A model generated the notes under the pieces. The model saw only the letters and a program-made list of their open reading frames with translations, did no database searches and was not told where the DNA came from. Source: Hetaerina americana (taxonomy: Eukaryota; Arthropoda; Insecta; Odonata; Calopterygidae). Taken from it: 64,000 bases of DNA. Position numbers and translations under genes: made by a program. The stretch is taken from positions 12,766,911-12,830,910 of the forward strand of contig JAKTNV010000003.1 in the NCBI GenBank assembly GCA_022747635.1, given 5' to 3'. This document shows, in pieces, positions 10,611-23,479 of the stretch (position 1 is its first letter; each line of letters starts with the position of its first letter).

Positions 10611-11789
10611 CCCATTTCTTTACCATCCAAAAACTCCATAAGCCTCCAAGATGTGTTAAGTCAAAAATAGCTTGCTAAAGGTGATGTGGTCATGGGAAAC
10701 TGTTGCATCATACCATGTGCATGAGGCATCACCCTAATAAGGCAGTGGCAATGCATGCCAGATATTTATTTAATGATAATTCTGAGTCGCATTTTGGCGT
10801 ATTGAAGGGTCAGCAATCAACAAATGTCCCTATATAGCTTTCTAGTAAAAAGGAATTGGGTACTAATCATAAATAATAAACTATTTATTTTGATTCTCTT
10901 TTGCTTTTACAAACCAAGTTCACATTCCCGGTTACTTCATTCCAAATAGAAGGAAATGTGAACATGATCCATGATCCTAAACATCTACTTATAATTTTCT
11001 GTTTGAATAGACCTTGCAGATAATTTTTTTTGCATGCAATGCATTATTGTAATTTACAACAATTTATATGCAAAAAGTAGTTTCATTAAACAAATGTTTC
11101 TCTTAATGAGAAAAATTACAGAATAAATTATGTTCATTGTATGAGGTTCCACTGTCTATTCTATTGTGTTGTCATGCTTAAAATGCTTAGAGGTCCTGGG
11201 GTACAAAGCAATCGTGTAATTAGATTTCACAGAAAGAAATTCTATTCTGAAAATTATATTTGAATTGGGTTAAAAAAAATGAATGCATTTTCAAAAAATA
11301 CATAATATTAATTATCATGTGCTAAATGTTAGCTGTAAAACAGTTGCATAATAGAGTGGAAGATTGATTGCATTTGTGAACATGTAACTTCAGAAAAAAT
11401 GGAATCAAGTTATTACATTGTTACCAATACATTTTTGAGAAATTGAATGTTATAAATTAATGGAAATTCTTTAAATTAAATGCATTTTATTGTTTTACTT
11501 TACTTCAGAAAATCAGAAATCGTGAAAATTTTAATCCAAACCTTTTAATTTCTTTGAATGAGAAAAATTTTCCTTTTTTTAACGTTGTAAACTTTTATGA
11601 AAATCACTTGATCTGTACTGATGGTAAGAATGGTGAAATATTTACTGTTTACCAGGTTGTTAAAACACTGTCCATTTTCGGTCTTTGAAAATTTGAATAA
11701 ATATATATTCTGTGTTGGGATTTTATGGTGCTACCACTACATTACTAACTGATAAAATTTGCATAAAATGTTTTTCTTAAATATTTTAG
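10611..11789 (+). other. intron remainder before helicase exon 5
   Basis: AT-rich intron sequence. I see no coding pattern, terminal repeat or tRNA-like box here; the right end is a tttcttaaatattttag acceptor. Confidence 0.6.
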
Positions 11790-11875
11790 GTACCAAGGAA
11801 ATTAGCTGACAGTTCCAGCCAAGTGGCATTAATTCTCCAGGGAAAGAAGGAATTGGAACTTCATTGTGATGAAAG
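11790..11875 (+). CDS. DHX30-like: DHX30-like helicase, in-window exon 5
   Basis: An 86-bp exon between tttcttaaatattttag and GTAAAA at 11876. It opens in phase 0 (GTA CCA AGG, VPRKLADSSSQVALILQG) and ends with two bases (AG) that join G at 14366 to give Arg. The peptide continues the C-terminal OB-fold module with a short hydrophobic strand (QVALILQG) and a charged KKELELHCDE. Phase agreement on both sides is the main support, as the exon is too short for a motif call on its own. Confidence 0.82.
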
Positions 11876-12545
11876 GTAAAACATTACTTTTTACCTTATT
11901 CCAGTCTTGGTTATAAGTTGTTGTCATTACTTATGTTCAATATTTCAATCTGGATGAGTATGACAAACATCTAGGTATTAAATTGATGTTACAGTGCAGG
12001 CACGGCATAATGCATGATTTCTCGCATAAATGGCCTGGTGAAGGATAAGAATCCAATGGCACAGTTTTCAGCTAATCAGCTGGTCCAAAGAATATACCAG
12101 AATTTTATAATTGACATCATGTATCATTGAGTAGAAATTAAAGTGATGTGATACATCAGCCAAAATATTTTGCTCAAGTACAATTCAAAGACTATAAAAC
12201 AAGCAAAAGATGTTTGTGATTTATAGGGGCAATAAATCATTGAAGGATGTATGCATGATATATCAATAACATTTTAAATGAAACTGTACTAGCCATGAAA
12301 ATCAATTACAGGAAAGCATCAAATATTTGTTCATGAGGGGACAAGTGAATGTGTAAAGTTTAGGTAGGTGTAAACATTTTGATATTTTACAAGTAAGTAT
12401 CTCACAGGATATGATAAAATAGGGAATGAAACCAAATTAAATTGGTTGTTGCATATGTGTACTTCAAATGTAGTTAAAAAAAGTCTTCCAATATTTGTGG
12501 TGGGAAGTCCTAAACATAGGTTATCCTAAATACCCTAATCCTTGG

Positions 12546-12966
12546 CAAATTCCAAAGAAACTGCGGGAGATGCCGCAACAGTAACTTTTAGCGCAGTCAT
12601 CCGCTAATGTGCATTTTAATGCAACAATTTCAGAGTGTAAAAATCATTCGCCTTGACTGGGATCCCATGCGGATGACATTCGCCTTGACTGGGATCCCAG
12701 TCAAGGTGAATGATTTTTACACTCTGAAATTGTTGCATTGAAATGCACATTAGCGGATGACTGCGTTAAAAGTTACTGTTGCGGCATCTCCCGCAGTTTC
12801 TTTGGAATTTGTCAAAGTGAAAACACCATAAGTGTTTAAAGTTGGCTTTAACCTCGTGGACTGTGGCGCCTTGCGCACGACTACGAATGCCTGTGACATT
12901 GTATGTACGGTATTTCGTCACAACATCTTGTTCCTTTAAAAGCCCCAAAATTTCAGAGTTTAAGAG
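12546..12966. repeat. fold-back element with 122-bp inverted arms plus repeat unit
   Basis: Bases 12546-12667 and 12690-12811 are near-perfect reverse complements (122 bp each, few mismatches) around a 22-bp spacer, so a single strand could form a long hairpin. To the right (12812-12966) a further unit follows (tttaacctcgtggactgtgg, then a run ending agccccaaaatttcagag). All of these blocks recur at 42665-43200, where a tRNA-like sequence sits in the middle. The element is best read as two head-to-head partial copies of one tRNA-derived SINE-like family. The 60-codon minus-strand frame at 12766-12948 is not a gene. Confidence 0.85.
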
Positions 12967-13131
12967 GACCCTAATCCTTTCTAAATATCCTATATCTATT
13001 TCTAATATGTCATAAATTTAGATTATCCATTGCCTCCTTTTAAAGGTATTGCCTCATCTCAAATCTACTCCTATTCCACCCTCACAACCTCATGCAAAGG
13101 CAACAAATGACATTTTAATCTAATCAACCCC

Positions 13132-13400
13132 AGTAATCAACCCGAAGGTTGGTTTCATAGGTGAGGGTAGAGCTTACCAAGTACTAAGGCCAATGGCATG
13201 TGAAATTACACACGTCAAGGTAAAGGGGGGGGGGCAGCAGTTCCTTTCCCTGTGCCAACTTTGGTTTCCTGGGAATATCTGTCACCTGAAAAATCACGCA
13301 GCTCTGGCGAAGCTGAGGATGACCAGAATCGTCCCCAGGAATCAAACCTGCATCTTCTGGTCAGCAGTCAAATACTGTACCCACTGGACTACCACATCCC
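13132..13400 (-). mobile_element. tRNA-derived SINE, family A
   Basis: On the minus strand the element begins GGGATGTGGTAGTCCAGTGG, an A-box-like tRNA promoter sequence, followed about 35 bp on by a B-box-like GGTTTGATTCC. A body follows and ends at aaccttcgggttgattactg (plus-strand 13132-13150 is its complement). The same head, body and end recur at 20919 (plus), 40503 (minus) and 43824 (minus). tRNA-derived SINEs are transcribed by RNA polymerase III and mobilised by LINE enzymes. This copy is in the last intron of the helicase gene. Confidence 0.8.
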
Positions 13401-14365
13401 TGACAATTTAATCAACTAGAGTATTTTTTATCCCTTGGTCAAATAATTTACTTGAGTAATTTATATGCATATAATAATGCTGATGTGTCATCTAATTAGT
13501 TTTATATATTTGTAAAATATATTTGCTCTGTAGTCATGATTGCGGAGCAAATTAGAAATAATAAAACTGCCAAAAAATATATGCACTTGAAGCAGACATG
13601 ACGTATTGATGAAAGAGTGTTAGGGAGTGCTAGTTAGTACCTGATGATCTTGAACATCGGGTTAACCAACAAAACACCCAACCATGTGATTTCATACAGT
13701 GCTATAAAGGCCAGGGAGGCTGATGATGGGTTGATTTATATATACTGGGGATTACAAAAAAGGTCGGAGAAATATGAGGGATTGGCTTTAACTTGTGTTT
13801 AGGTGAGCAGCCTCTTCTTTGGTGGTGCTATATGTTTGAGAAAGAAGGAGCACATTTTACTTGGATATGTACAATCAAAGTTTCTGTCTTTTGCTTTCTC
13901 TTCAAGGCCATGGATATGAGTATGAGTAAACTCAACAACTTAATGAGACTTTTTTGATATGATTTGCCAAAAATCCTCAGATACCCATGAACCTGAGACA
14001 ATTTTATCCAATAATTGTTGGTGTTGTTCTTTTAACTTTTCTCAAGATGCCAAGATATTTTTGCTGTGTTTACAAATTGTAACTAACCAAAAATATTTGC
14101 ATATTAGATTCTTTCGTACTGCTCTCAGAAATGCTCAATTGCTTTGGCATCTCCTTAGATGGAGGCCCCTTGCATAAGTGTGAATATATGCAAGTCAAGG
14201 AATGTGTAACTTGTGGACTGCCCATATTGAGTTATGTATTCATTCCTATTTCAGAGCATTAACTGCACTGCAATTATATTTATGGCACCATTTCAACATA
14301 CTTTCTGCAAACATTTTTAATTTTACTCTAAAGCCTCTGATTAATGTCTTTCTGAAATTTTACAG

Positions 14366-16682
14366 GCAAGCCCAAATGCTGGTTGGTTTGAGGGAGGCCA
14401 TGTGGCAGACTGTGGAGTTCTTTGTCCGAGAAGAAGGTCGGATTAGCACAGGAGATCCGCGGTATCGAACCATATCTGGTTTTCATCAACGACTTCTTCG
14501 TCTTTTGCCAGAGCTTCTTCGATCCGACCCCACTGTCCCCAAAGATGCAAAAGGTGGTTCATCAAGAGATGGCAGACCCATCCCTGATGATCAGGATTCC
14601 AGATTTTACAGGAACTCCGCTAAATTCCCTGAGCTTCCTAGCACTAAAGAAAAGGGACCAGAGCAAAGGGATATAAAAAGCCTCCTGGATATTCAAGAAA
14701 TTCGAGAGATTAGGTCCTCCAAAGGATTAATGGACACACGAGACTTGAGAAATACCAGGGATTCCAAAGGAGGTAGAGACATGAGGGACTCCCGGGAGTC
14801 CAATTTGTCTGAGCCGAAGGAGAACAGGAGCATCCGGGAAGTGACGGATGTGAGAGAAGTGCGGGATATGCGAGATTCGAAAGATGTGAGGGATATAAGA
14901 CCATTGAGGGATGTAAGAGAGGTTAAAGACTCCAGGGAGTCATTGAGAGATGCTAAAGCAAAAGATAATAGAGAATCTCGGGACATCAGGAGCTTGCGAG
15001 ATGTCAGAGATTCGTGGGAAGCAAGAAGGGATTCAAGGGACACCAGGGAATCTTGGGGTGGAAGAGATTCCACAGATGCAAGGGAGCCCAAAGGATTGAG
15101 AGATGTACGAGATTCTAGGGATGCCAAGGATACCCGGGATTTAAGGGATCTTAGGGACTCCAGAGATATTAGGGACTCCAGAGATATGAGGGACTCCAGG
15201 GATATCAGGGACATCAGGGATATTAGAGATTCCAGGGACATTAGGGATCTTAGAGATTCTAGGCATCCAAGGGACTTGAGAGACACTAGAGATTCCAGGG
15301 ACCTAAGAGATTCCAGGGACATTAGAGACTTGAGGGATGTTAGGAACCTGAGGGATGTTAGAGACTCCTGGGACCCTAGGGACTCCCGGGATGTGAGGGA
15401 CTCCAGGGACCTTCGAGACTCCAGAGACACCAGAGACACTAGGGATTCGAGGGGTGCTAGGGATTTCAAGGATTTCAGAGACTGCAGAGATTCTAGGGAT
15501 TTTAGGGATGCAAGGGAAGGTAGGGATACTAGAGACTTGAGGGACCTGAGAGATGTGCCAGAAGGCAGGGATATGAGGGGCACTCGGGATTCCTGGGACT
15601 ACAAAGATTCACGCGACATGAGGGACTCCAAAGATTCTAGGGAAGCAAGGGACTCAAGGCACTCGAAAGAGAGTTGGAATTTCTCTGACACATGGGATAG
15701 TCGAGATAGCAGGGGTCTCAAAGAATCCAGGGATGCGAAGGATTCAAGGGACTGGAGGAGCCAAAGGGGGGACACAAGGGATTATAGGGATTTGAAGGAA
15801 TACAGGGATTCGAAGGTCATTCGGGATGCCCATAGCCTTAGAGATGGAACTGTAATGTGTGAGACTAAAATATACAGGGAGTCAAGAGATTATTCAGAAT
15901 ACAGGGGTAGCAAAGATCCACGGGAGAGGAAGGATAACATTCAGAGTGACAATGAAAAGGATTTTGTGGCTGCGGAGGGGACCCTTAAGAATGATCGAAT
16001 GACAAAGGCGCTGTATGAATCAAAAGGCTCTCGGGAGAGTCTTAGGAATTCGAAAGCCTCAAGGGAAGATGAGGAACTACCTGATCAATGGGATGCACCG
16101 AGGCACTCGGTTATTACAGATTCAGCTGATATAAAAGGCAGTACGTGGTATTCAAAGGATGCTGATGACTGCAAGGGTCATGTGGAAATGCAGAGCAACA
16201 GAAATCATAGGGATTACAGGAGCATAAATGAACAGGATGTGGTTGACATGGAGTATTCCCGTGACCAGCAGAGCGATGCTAAACTCAGGGAGTTGAAGGG
16301 TAAAGGGGAGTTGAAGGATGTTAGGACAAATGTTGCTCTCAAAGAGTCACTGTGTGTGCCTAGGTCTAAAAGTTTAAGGGATAATCGTGATTGTAGTGAC
16401 AATGTTGCATTGCACAATTCATATGCATCGTCGTACAGTGAAGTAGACTCTCAGCCCCTGGACATCAGCTATTGCAAGGACTTGGATGGTTCCTCAAGTT
16501 TTGCTGATAGTCCAGTGAGGCGGAGAGGTTCCTGGAGGGATAGTGAAGATAAAAGTAGAGATAATAGACTGAGGGATGTGACTGATGTTTGTGAGAATAG
16601 GAGTGTGAAGGTTGAGCCAATGGTGAAAGAGGAAAAAGAGGAGGATAGGTGGGAAAAGTGCAGCTCTGTCAATGGCCGCTGA
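14366..16682 (+). CDS. DHX30-like: DHX30-like helicase, last exon with RD-repeat tail
   Basis: Acceptor gaaattttacag ends at 14365; G completes an Arg codon. The first part finishes the helicase (AQMLVGLREAMWQTVEFFVR, GFHQRLLRLLPELLRSDPTV), matching the C-terminal helix of DHX30. From about 14700 to 15830 the protein becomes an Arg-Asp repeat, mostly RDS, RDI, RDL, RDM, RDV and RDT units of three residues (9 bp), about 370 residues. A charged, Ser/Asp/Lys-rich segment without strict repeats follows to the TGA at 16680-16682. Known DHX30 proteins end soon after the LPE motif, so this tail is an addition. RD/RE repeats occur in RNA-associated proteins such as NELF-E and U1-70K, so an RNA or assembly role is plausible but inferred. 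Bases 14202-14365 are open in the same frame but are intron. Confidence 0.9.
14700..15830 (+). repeat. 9-bp periodic coding repeat (RDx codons)
   Basis: Purine-rich coding minisatellite with a 9-bp unit (often agggactcc, agagatatt, agggatctt), commonly paired as 18 bp. Many synonymous changes (AGG/AGA, GAC/GAT) while Arg and Asp are kept suggest selection on the protein rather than a fresh expansion. The strong strand bias leaves the minus strand open for 296 codons of Ser-Leu repeats; that frame is a by-product. Confidence 0.9.
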
Positions 16683-19116
16683 ATAATGTTGCTGTTAGTG
16701 TTTGTTAGGCAAGTTGGAGAATGTGTGTTTTTGTGCGCATGCAAGTGTTACAAATGAAATGTGGACTAGGAAAATTTTTGATTGCTCCTTATACCTAAAT
16801 TTCCTTAAGTACTGTTCTGAGTCACATGACTGCAAGACATATGAGGAAGGTTTTGGGTAGTTCAGCACCATTTTTATATTTATGAATTATAAAAAAAAAG
16901 TATGTGGAGGTAGGTTGATACAAGAATTGAATAATCATTGATTGCTAATGCATGATAGCTATTTGTCTCATTTATATTAGCTGGAAGTTGATCTCGAAAT
17001 ATGACCAAGTTAGAGTGAATCTAAGTTATCAGATGACTAAAGTTGTTGCTTGCTCTTTTTAATTATTAATTTGCTTTTATAGTGTATATTTTCTGTGAAT
17101 GGAGAGTCCTTCATATTGATTATTAAATTGCCCTATTTGATCTGTTTGGAATTGGATGCTAGCTATTTATTATAATTTACTATAACTGTGAGTATATTGT
17201 TTGTATAGAAACAGCTGAAAGGTTTTACTCATATATTTGCTTGTGATTCTTGTGAAACTGATGGGCTACTCCATTATTTTAGAAAAAATTTCTGGGAACA
17301 TGCAATGTGCTGACTGTATAAGCTTTATTTAAGTCTTTGTCGTCAATTAGTCAGCAACTGACCCTCTGCTTCTTTTTTTTGGTGCAGAAGACTTGTTGGA
17401 AGATGTTATAATTTTTTTTTGAAATCAATGATTGTAAAAAGAATGTTATTTATATGATTTATGAAAATGTCTGCTTCTATCACCTTTCATAACTACAAAT
17501 ATTTGCAGAAAATTTTGATGTTAATGTTATCATAGATGGGTTGTTGTCTATGAATTTTTAGTGTTTTCTGAATGTGATTACTTTAGGAGTTCCTAATTTG
17601 ATATTGCCCCTGTGCACTTAAATTAAACATAAAAGGCCGATGAAAATACTTTTCTTTTACTGTAAAATCATAGTTTAACCATTAGAAGTCAAAGAGAGTA
17701 GTCAATTTTAGTTATTAACAGCAGAACTTGAATCAGTCAAAGGATGATTTCTCATATCATCTTCACACAGCTTCTCATATCTGTCTTTATTGCAGGCCAG
17801 TAGTATTCACCAATCATTGCACTAACAAAGTTAATGAGAAAATTTATTACTCTTAAAAATAATGAAATTATCAGTCATTTCCAAAAGTTATGATCCATGA
17901 GACTTAATGATGCAATTGGGCACAAGTGGCAGAAGTGTTTTTTTGTTAGCTCTGTTTAACATAATCTTACTTGGTCACTGGCTCACTTTTAACAGCTCCA
18001 TTGTTTGAAAAGTTTTAAGGCCTCCTGGAAAATTGCCCACTATCACAGAAAGAGCCTTTGAGTGACAAGTTGTCCTAAAAATTATTGCATTCAATGGCTG
18101 TAGTGTGTGTGTGAGAAAATTTTTTCTCAATGACCCTTATAAAGAAGGTGCTGCATTTTATCATTGCAAAGCAATGTCAAGATGTTAAATGATAATCTGA
18201 TACATTCATTTAATAATTTACATTTGAGGGGGAATCCAACTATTCCACTATTGTCCTAATCCTATAATCAGTATGATGTTCATGTAAATTGAAGGAACTG
18301 AAAATAATTAAGGGCACAACTGGAGTAAATGCTGTTTAGCTTTGAGTTGTTCATGTGTTCAAGTATGTTTGGAAATGATTTTAATCTTGAAAAAGCTTTT
18401 ATATATACCCATTTCATAAATAAGAAAATTCTGGAAAAGTCACGATTGAAAATAATACTACGTGGGACATGGACTTAGTGATGGCCTCTTGTAGTTATTG
18501 TAACATGAAAATAGTCTAGAATTGTTTTGCAAATTCTTTGCCATAATGATTATGATATTAAACATAACTTTAATTACTACTTTTGAACCCAATTGTGGAG
18601 TTTTTTGGCAAGGGTTTTTAAATCTTTATATTTAGTTTGAAGAAATGTCAATTTACAAATATTATTATTAATCCATCACTCAACTGTCATGATTTTTGTC
18701 AACATTTATATCAGGTCCATAATTCTCAATTTACAAGAGATTTCTTTATCCATTATGTAGCTGTTGTTGGCGACCTGTTGGAAAGCATAACATGATGAGA
18801 AACCTGATACCAACTCTCGGGTGAAGTTATGTTCAATGTGTGGGTTAATGGCAATAAGAATAAACATGCCAAAAAGCATTGTTTTTCATTAAATTATATA
18901 TTGATCTACCAACATAACATAGTATGGTCAGAAGTGGTGGAAAATGTGTTCTTTAAGGTTATTCACCTCTTGCACAAGGTAAAGTGATTTGTATAGAATG
19001 AGAGATCGAAGGAGTTTCCGTCCACTGGAGGACAAATTTTTTGCATAGGTGACAAAGAATTTGCATTAGATTCTGAATGAAGAATATGGTGTGTTGGACT
19101 TGATAGTGTTAATAAA
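16683..19116 (+). other. probable 3' UTR and downstream of the helicase gene
   Basis: AT-rich sequence after the TGA without another coding pattern. Candidate poly(A) signals on the plus strand are ATTAAA at 17122 and 17622 and AATAAA at 18859 and 19111. I cannot tell which is used, so the 3' UTR length is open. Confidence 0.4.
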
Positions 19117-20699
19117 ATAGTTTGCCATGGAATGGTAAGTGTTACTTTGTATTAGTGTTCACATTAATCAAAGTAATAAATGAACAACCTGATATTAATA
19201 TACATTTGATTCCCTCGTGATGATTTCTTGCCTTTCACCTATTCACCAAGGTTAGGTGTTTATATTTGTGGTGTCTAAGAAGAGAAGCTGGAATTTCAAA
19301 GACAATACACTGAAATTTTAAACATATATTTATGAGGTGCTATGGGAATTATGCTAATTGATTTTAATTTAAGTATTAGAAGCAGTAAAAATAGCATTAT
19401 AAATCAGATTGTTGCATCTACCATCTTATATCTGATTAACCCTTTTACTGCCATTTTTGATGGCTTAATTCAGAAGAAATTTTAAACAATGAGTTATTTT
19501 TCTTCATATTTTTAGAAAATACACACTTTAAACCTTATCCTTGCTTGTGAATTTTTAATTCTGGTTTTTTGCCATTAAACCATTTCATAATTGTTTTGAA
19601 CAATGTCTGAGAAAATGATTTTCTATTATTGAGAAAATAAGGAAATTCTGATTGTTTAGCGGTGCAGAAAGGATTATTACCATTAAAAGTTTAATGAGTG
19701 AGATTTTAAAGGTATTTGCGCTTGCTTTAATGATGATTCTAGGAAGTAAGACTTCAACATATACTTTAAGTGACCTTTAGCTGTAAATATTACATATTTG
19801 GGAAATAACTCTATGAGCTATTTCATATAGTTCCAAAAATATGAATGCACATGCTTTAGGGTGGTTATTCTAATGGTTAATGCACTTGCATATTAGCCCA
19901 ATGTTTTTAAATTCCATTGGAAGCATGAGTGAATGTGTGGGTGTTGACCTCCTAGGGATTCTAATGGTAAACAAAATGTAATTGATTCAGAATAGGACCA
20001 CTACTAGCATTTGAAAGGAAACATTTTTAATTGGAATGGAAAACTGTATGATTTTGTTTAAGGTTAATTTTCGTTTTTGAAATTCTAGATTACTGCATCC
20101 AATACTTAAGAATTTAAGCTAGTTAAAGCCTTTTGATGTGTCTGTATTTTACAATCATTGAATCTTCAGTATAGGTTATCTATTGTTATGGTTAAGTATA
20201 AAATCATTTATCAGAACCACTTGAGACCCAAGCCATTTGGGATTATTTAAAAAAATATTAAATTGTCCTATATTTTCAGCTATTTGGACGTCTTCACAAT
20301 GAGAGCATATTCACTAAATGACATTTTCCTTTTGAGGAAAGCAGATGAATGTGAAAATGAAAAAAAGACTGCTGATCATAGCCCTTGTTTCCATTACTTT
20401 TAATTAGGAGCCATATTGGCACAAATTACAGGATTATTTTCAAAAGTTGTCACTATCTTCGCATGGAACTGTGATTCAAGTACTTTTATTTCAAAATAGG
20501 ACAAGCATGATTTAATCATATTGTTTCATGCATAATATGGAATATTGCATGCAGAATTCATAATATTTCATAGCACATTGGGCTGCATATGGATTATTGC
20601 AAGACTACTAATCAAAATACAATCTACCTGAAGGCTCATTAGTGGGTAGAGGCCACAAAAAACCCTAAGGCATATTTTGTTCACATTTAGGGTTTAGAG
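19117..20699. other. intergenic, no recognised content
   Basis: AT-rich DNA with no coding pattern, terminal repeat or tRNA-like box that I could see on either strand. Confidence 0.5.
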
Positions 20700-20885
20700 G
20701 GTAGAATTTCTTTTCAATGGGCTCCAGATCTTGTGCCACCTGCAGTAACCCACAGATTTCTGTCCAACCAGAAAATGAAACTGCCTGGATTTTGGTTAAA
20801 ATTGTTTCAGGGTCTCCCCAAGTATGAACCTGGGAATATCCAGTGACTGGCCCAATGCTTTACTCCCTGTGCTGCAATTATGCCC
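20700..20885 (-). mobile_element. possible tRNA-derived SINE remnant
   Basis: On the minus strand, gcacagggagtaaagcattg followed by cccaggttcatacttgg is spaced like A and B boxes of a tRNA-derived SINE (B-box GGTTCATACTT against GGTTCGANTCC). The body differs from family A. No second copy was found here, so the call is tentative. Confidence 0.3.
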
Positions 20886-20918
20886 TAGGACAGCTAACAA
20901 AATAAATACCTACCTAAA

Positions 20919-21165
20919 GGGGGATGTGATAGTCCAGGGGTGGAGCGTTGGACTACTGATGGTTTTGGGTTCAATTTCCAGGCATGCATCTGTGGGCACC
21001 CTCAGGTCCACCTTAGCTGTGTGATTTTTTGGGGGTGCCAGATCTTCCTGGGAGCCATAGCCAGCCCAAGAGAGGAACTTTTGTCACCCTGATGTGTGAA
21101 TTTCACATGCTATTGGGCTTAGTTATGGATGAACTCTAGCAAACCGACCTTCGGGTTGATTTGTG
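20919..21165 (+). mobile_element. tRNA-derived SINE, family A (plus copy)
   Basis: Head GGGGGATGTGATAGTCCAGG (A-box region) with GGTTTTGGGTTCAATTTCC (B-box) 40 bp on. The body includes gtgtgattttttgggggtgc and ends aaccgaccttcgggttgatt. The end block matches the complement of 13132-13150, 40503-40520 and 43824-43845, so all four copies belong to one family of about 250 bp. Confidence 0.8.
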
Positions 21166-21784
21166 TTTCCTTTTTTAATCTACCTAAAGGATGAAGTTAA
21201 TGCTTTGCAAAGATATGTACGGGCTATAAAAAATATCAAAGTATGGTATGCATATTTTAGCAAAAATCATGTTCTTTGGTAGAATGATGATCGGGCACAA
21301 TTTTATTTTTTGTCCTTTTAATATGCTTAATGGGATCACATTTAATCATTAGACTAAACATTTATTCTTAGTCATTACATAATTTTTATTACTATTTTCA
21401 AAATGTTTCTGTCATATAGTCACCTATATTCTGCTATTTTTCATCAGTAATCTTAATTTAGTTATTTGCATATGTTAGCACCATTTTCCTCTGGCAAAAC
21501 TATTTATTTGAGGATTTCCTCTCAATAGGACACTTATAACATGATTACAAAGTAAGACATTGAAGCCATGAGAGCTGGAGGATTGTATTCATATAGGGGA
21601 AGCTGATAATTTATCCCATTTTCTTTTTTTCTGATAATCTCTGCTATTTGTAACTTCTGTAAATTTTGTTGTTTCCAATACCAAGTTACTGGGCTGTAGG
21701 AATCTGAAGGAAAGGTTGCATTTCCTTTAGATTCATACATTCCTCAGACTCCTCTTATCTTTCTGACCTTGTGGTTGTAAATAG

Positions 21785-22075
21785 TATTCTATTGGCTAAG
21801 GTAGGTTTTGTATGGACAGACGTTATAATGGTAACAAAACACAGCCTGACATCGAACACTATAATTGACCTCTCTTCAATTCCGCATATTTCTCCCTTCC
21901 TCACGTCATTCCATCCAACATAAATATTCTACCCTTACCTCATTTGCTTAACATTATCCCCTCTATCAGTGTCATCAACATTCCTTTTTACAACTGAAAT
22001 GCTCTGCATACATCTTTCCTGCCTCCTTTGGGTAACATACTATTTTTTGTAAAATGGAGCTACTGTTGTCCTGAT
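21785..22075 (-). mobile_element. RTE-like LINE 3' end fragment
   Basis: Read on the minus strand this repeats the order of blocks at 27810-28095: gactgtgatagagggga-like, then gaatggaatgaagggagat-like, aattgaagag, and a short non-coding end with gtccat(a/c)aaaa(t/c)cctacctta. It is the last part of the same LINE family, ending in its 3' UTR. Divergence is high. Confidence 0.6.
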
Positions 22076-23479
22076 CCCTTAAAACCTGATTGGTGTTCTC
22101 AAGTGTGTCATGCTGAACCATATGCACTTTAATTTCATCGGTATATATTTTCTCTTGAAACTGGAAAACTCAAGAGGCCCAGGGTTTAAGGGAGGTTGAA
22201 TGTAGATATGCAATATTATATTTTTAAATCAAAGCTGCTTTTAAAAATCATTTATTTCTGTTACTTATTATGAAAAATATTAGAAATTGTATTTGGGTGC
22301 TTATGCAGTTCATTAAATATATCGAGCTGCCGTAACTTCCAAGCTAATTTCTTCATTTTGTCATGTTTACATTAGTCTTTGAGAAACCTAGAAATCTAAT
22401 TGCTTTGTTACAATGGACATCATTTGTGGATGCCCACACATTTTGATGTGAGAAAACTATGATTATTAGTCGATAGGCCTAGATATTGTGCCATTGAAAG
22501 GTGAAGTATCTTTATCTCCTTTTGCACGTGCATCGTCAAGTAGCATGAGTGTGTTGTAATGGCACGGAAAATTAGTTTCTTCTATTAAAAATTTCGGTAA
22601 CAAAATAAACAGAAACCAAGCACTGCACAAAAAGTTTAAATAATACATGAAAATACAAATGCTGGGGAACCCTTTACTTTAAAATTCCATCTAGAAATAA
22701 TCAGAAAACAATTTATTGCCTGTCCTTTGTGAAAAGTGAAATCATATAATCTATTCCAGTATTTTGAATGATCGACAGTCAAGATATAAATCTAACAATA
22801 TTTAAATCCTTTTCATTGAAAGAATCCACAGCACTGAGTACTCGCAGTAAATGTTGCTTTATTGAAACAAGAATACTAACAAAACCTACTGAAGAAAATC
22901 TCGCAATTAGTACAGCCTCACTTATACCTCTGCTCTTACAGATTCTAAATTGGTTTTCAAACTGGTTGCCTCCAGATTTGTGTTCCATCTGCTGACTGAT
23001 TATTCTTGTTAGTATATTGAATTTAACATTGGAAATCCGGGGATTAAGCATTCAAAATCCATTCAGCAAATATTACTCTGTTATTTTGCGTGGGCATGCG
23101 AGACATAACCAAAAACAGTATTGAACCGCTAAATCGGATTGATAGCTCTTGCATTAAGCTCTATGGCAGGTGAAATCCATCTATTCGGGTATAAAGTTTC
23201 TTTTTTATGCAGTTTTCCAGGCCAATTTGATACTTGAAAGATCAGTTCGGTCAAGTAATCTCATCTGGGTAAATGGTAGTGTGTTCAGATCCACCTTGGA
23301 GTTGCACCCAGGACTGCTATTTCCAAACAGTAGAAGAAAGAGGGTGATCACATAATTATGGCGGTGTAACGGGGCGAATAATGGAGAAAAACATCGTAAA
23401 TAGATAATATTGCTAAAAATGAAAGAATAAGTCCAGCAATATCGGCTTACTCGGCATTATTACATTGTAATATGCCGCC
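22076..23479. other. intergenic, no recognised content
   Basis: AT-rich. A 90-codon minus-strand frame at 22779-23051 has fairly even composition, but I recognise no domain and no splice or start context, so it is left uncalled. Confidence 0.45.

Noticed and set aside
12766..12948. 60-codon minus-strand frame
   Set aside because: Falls inside the dispersed fold-back repeat; the frame is not kept in the 42-kb copy.
14202..14365. Upstream extension of the last helicase exon
   Set aside because: Open in frame but lies before a clear acceptor at 14365 whose phase matches exon 5; composition is intron-like.
14693..15583. 296-codon minus-strand frame of Ser-Leu repeats
   Set aside because: Complement of the RD-repeat coding exon; the 9-bp period and purine bias keep the minus strand open. 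No start context or family.
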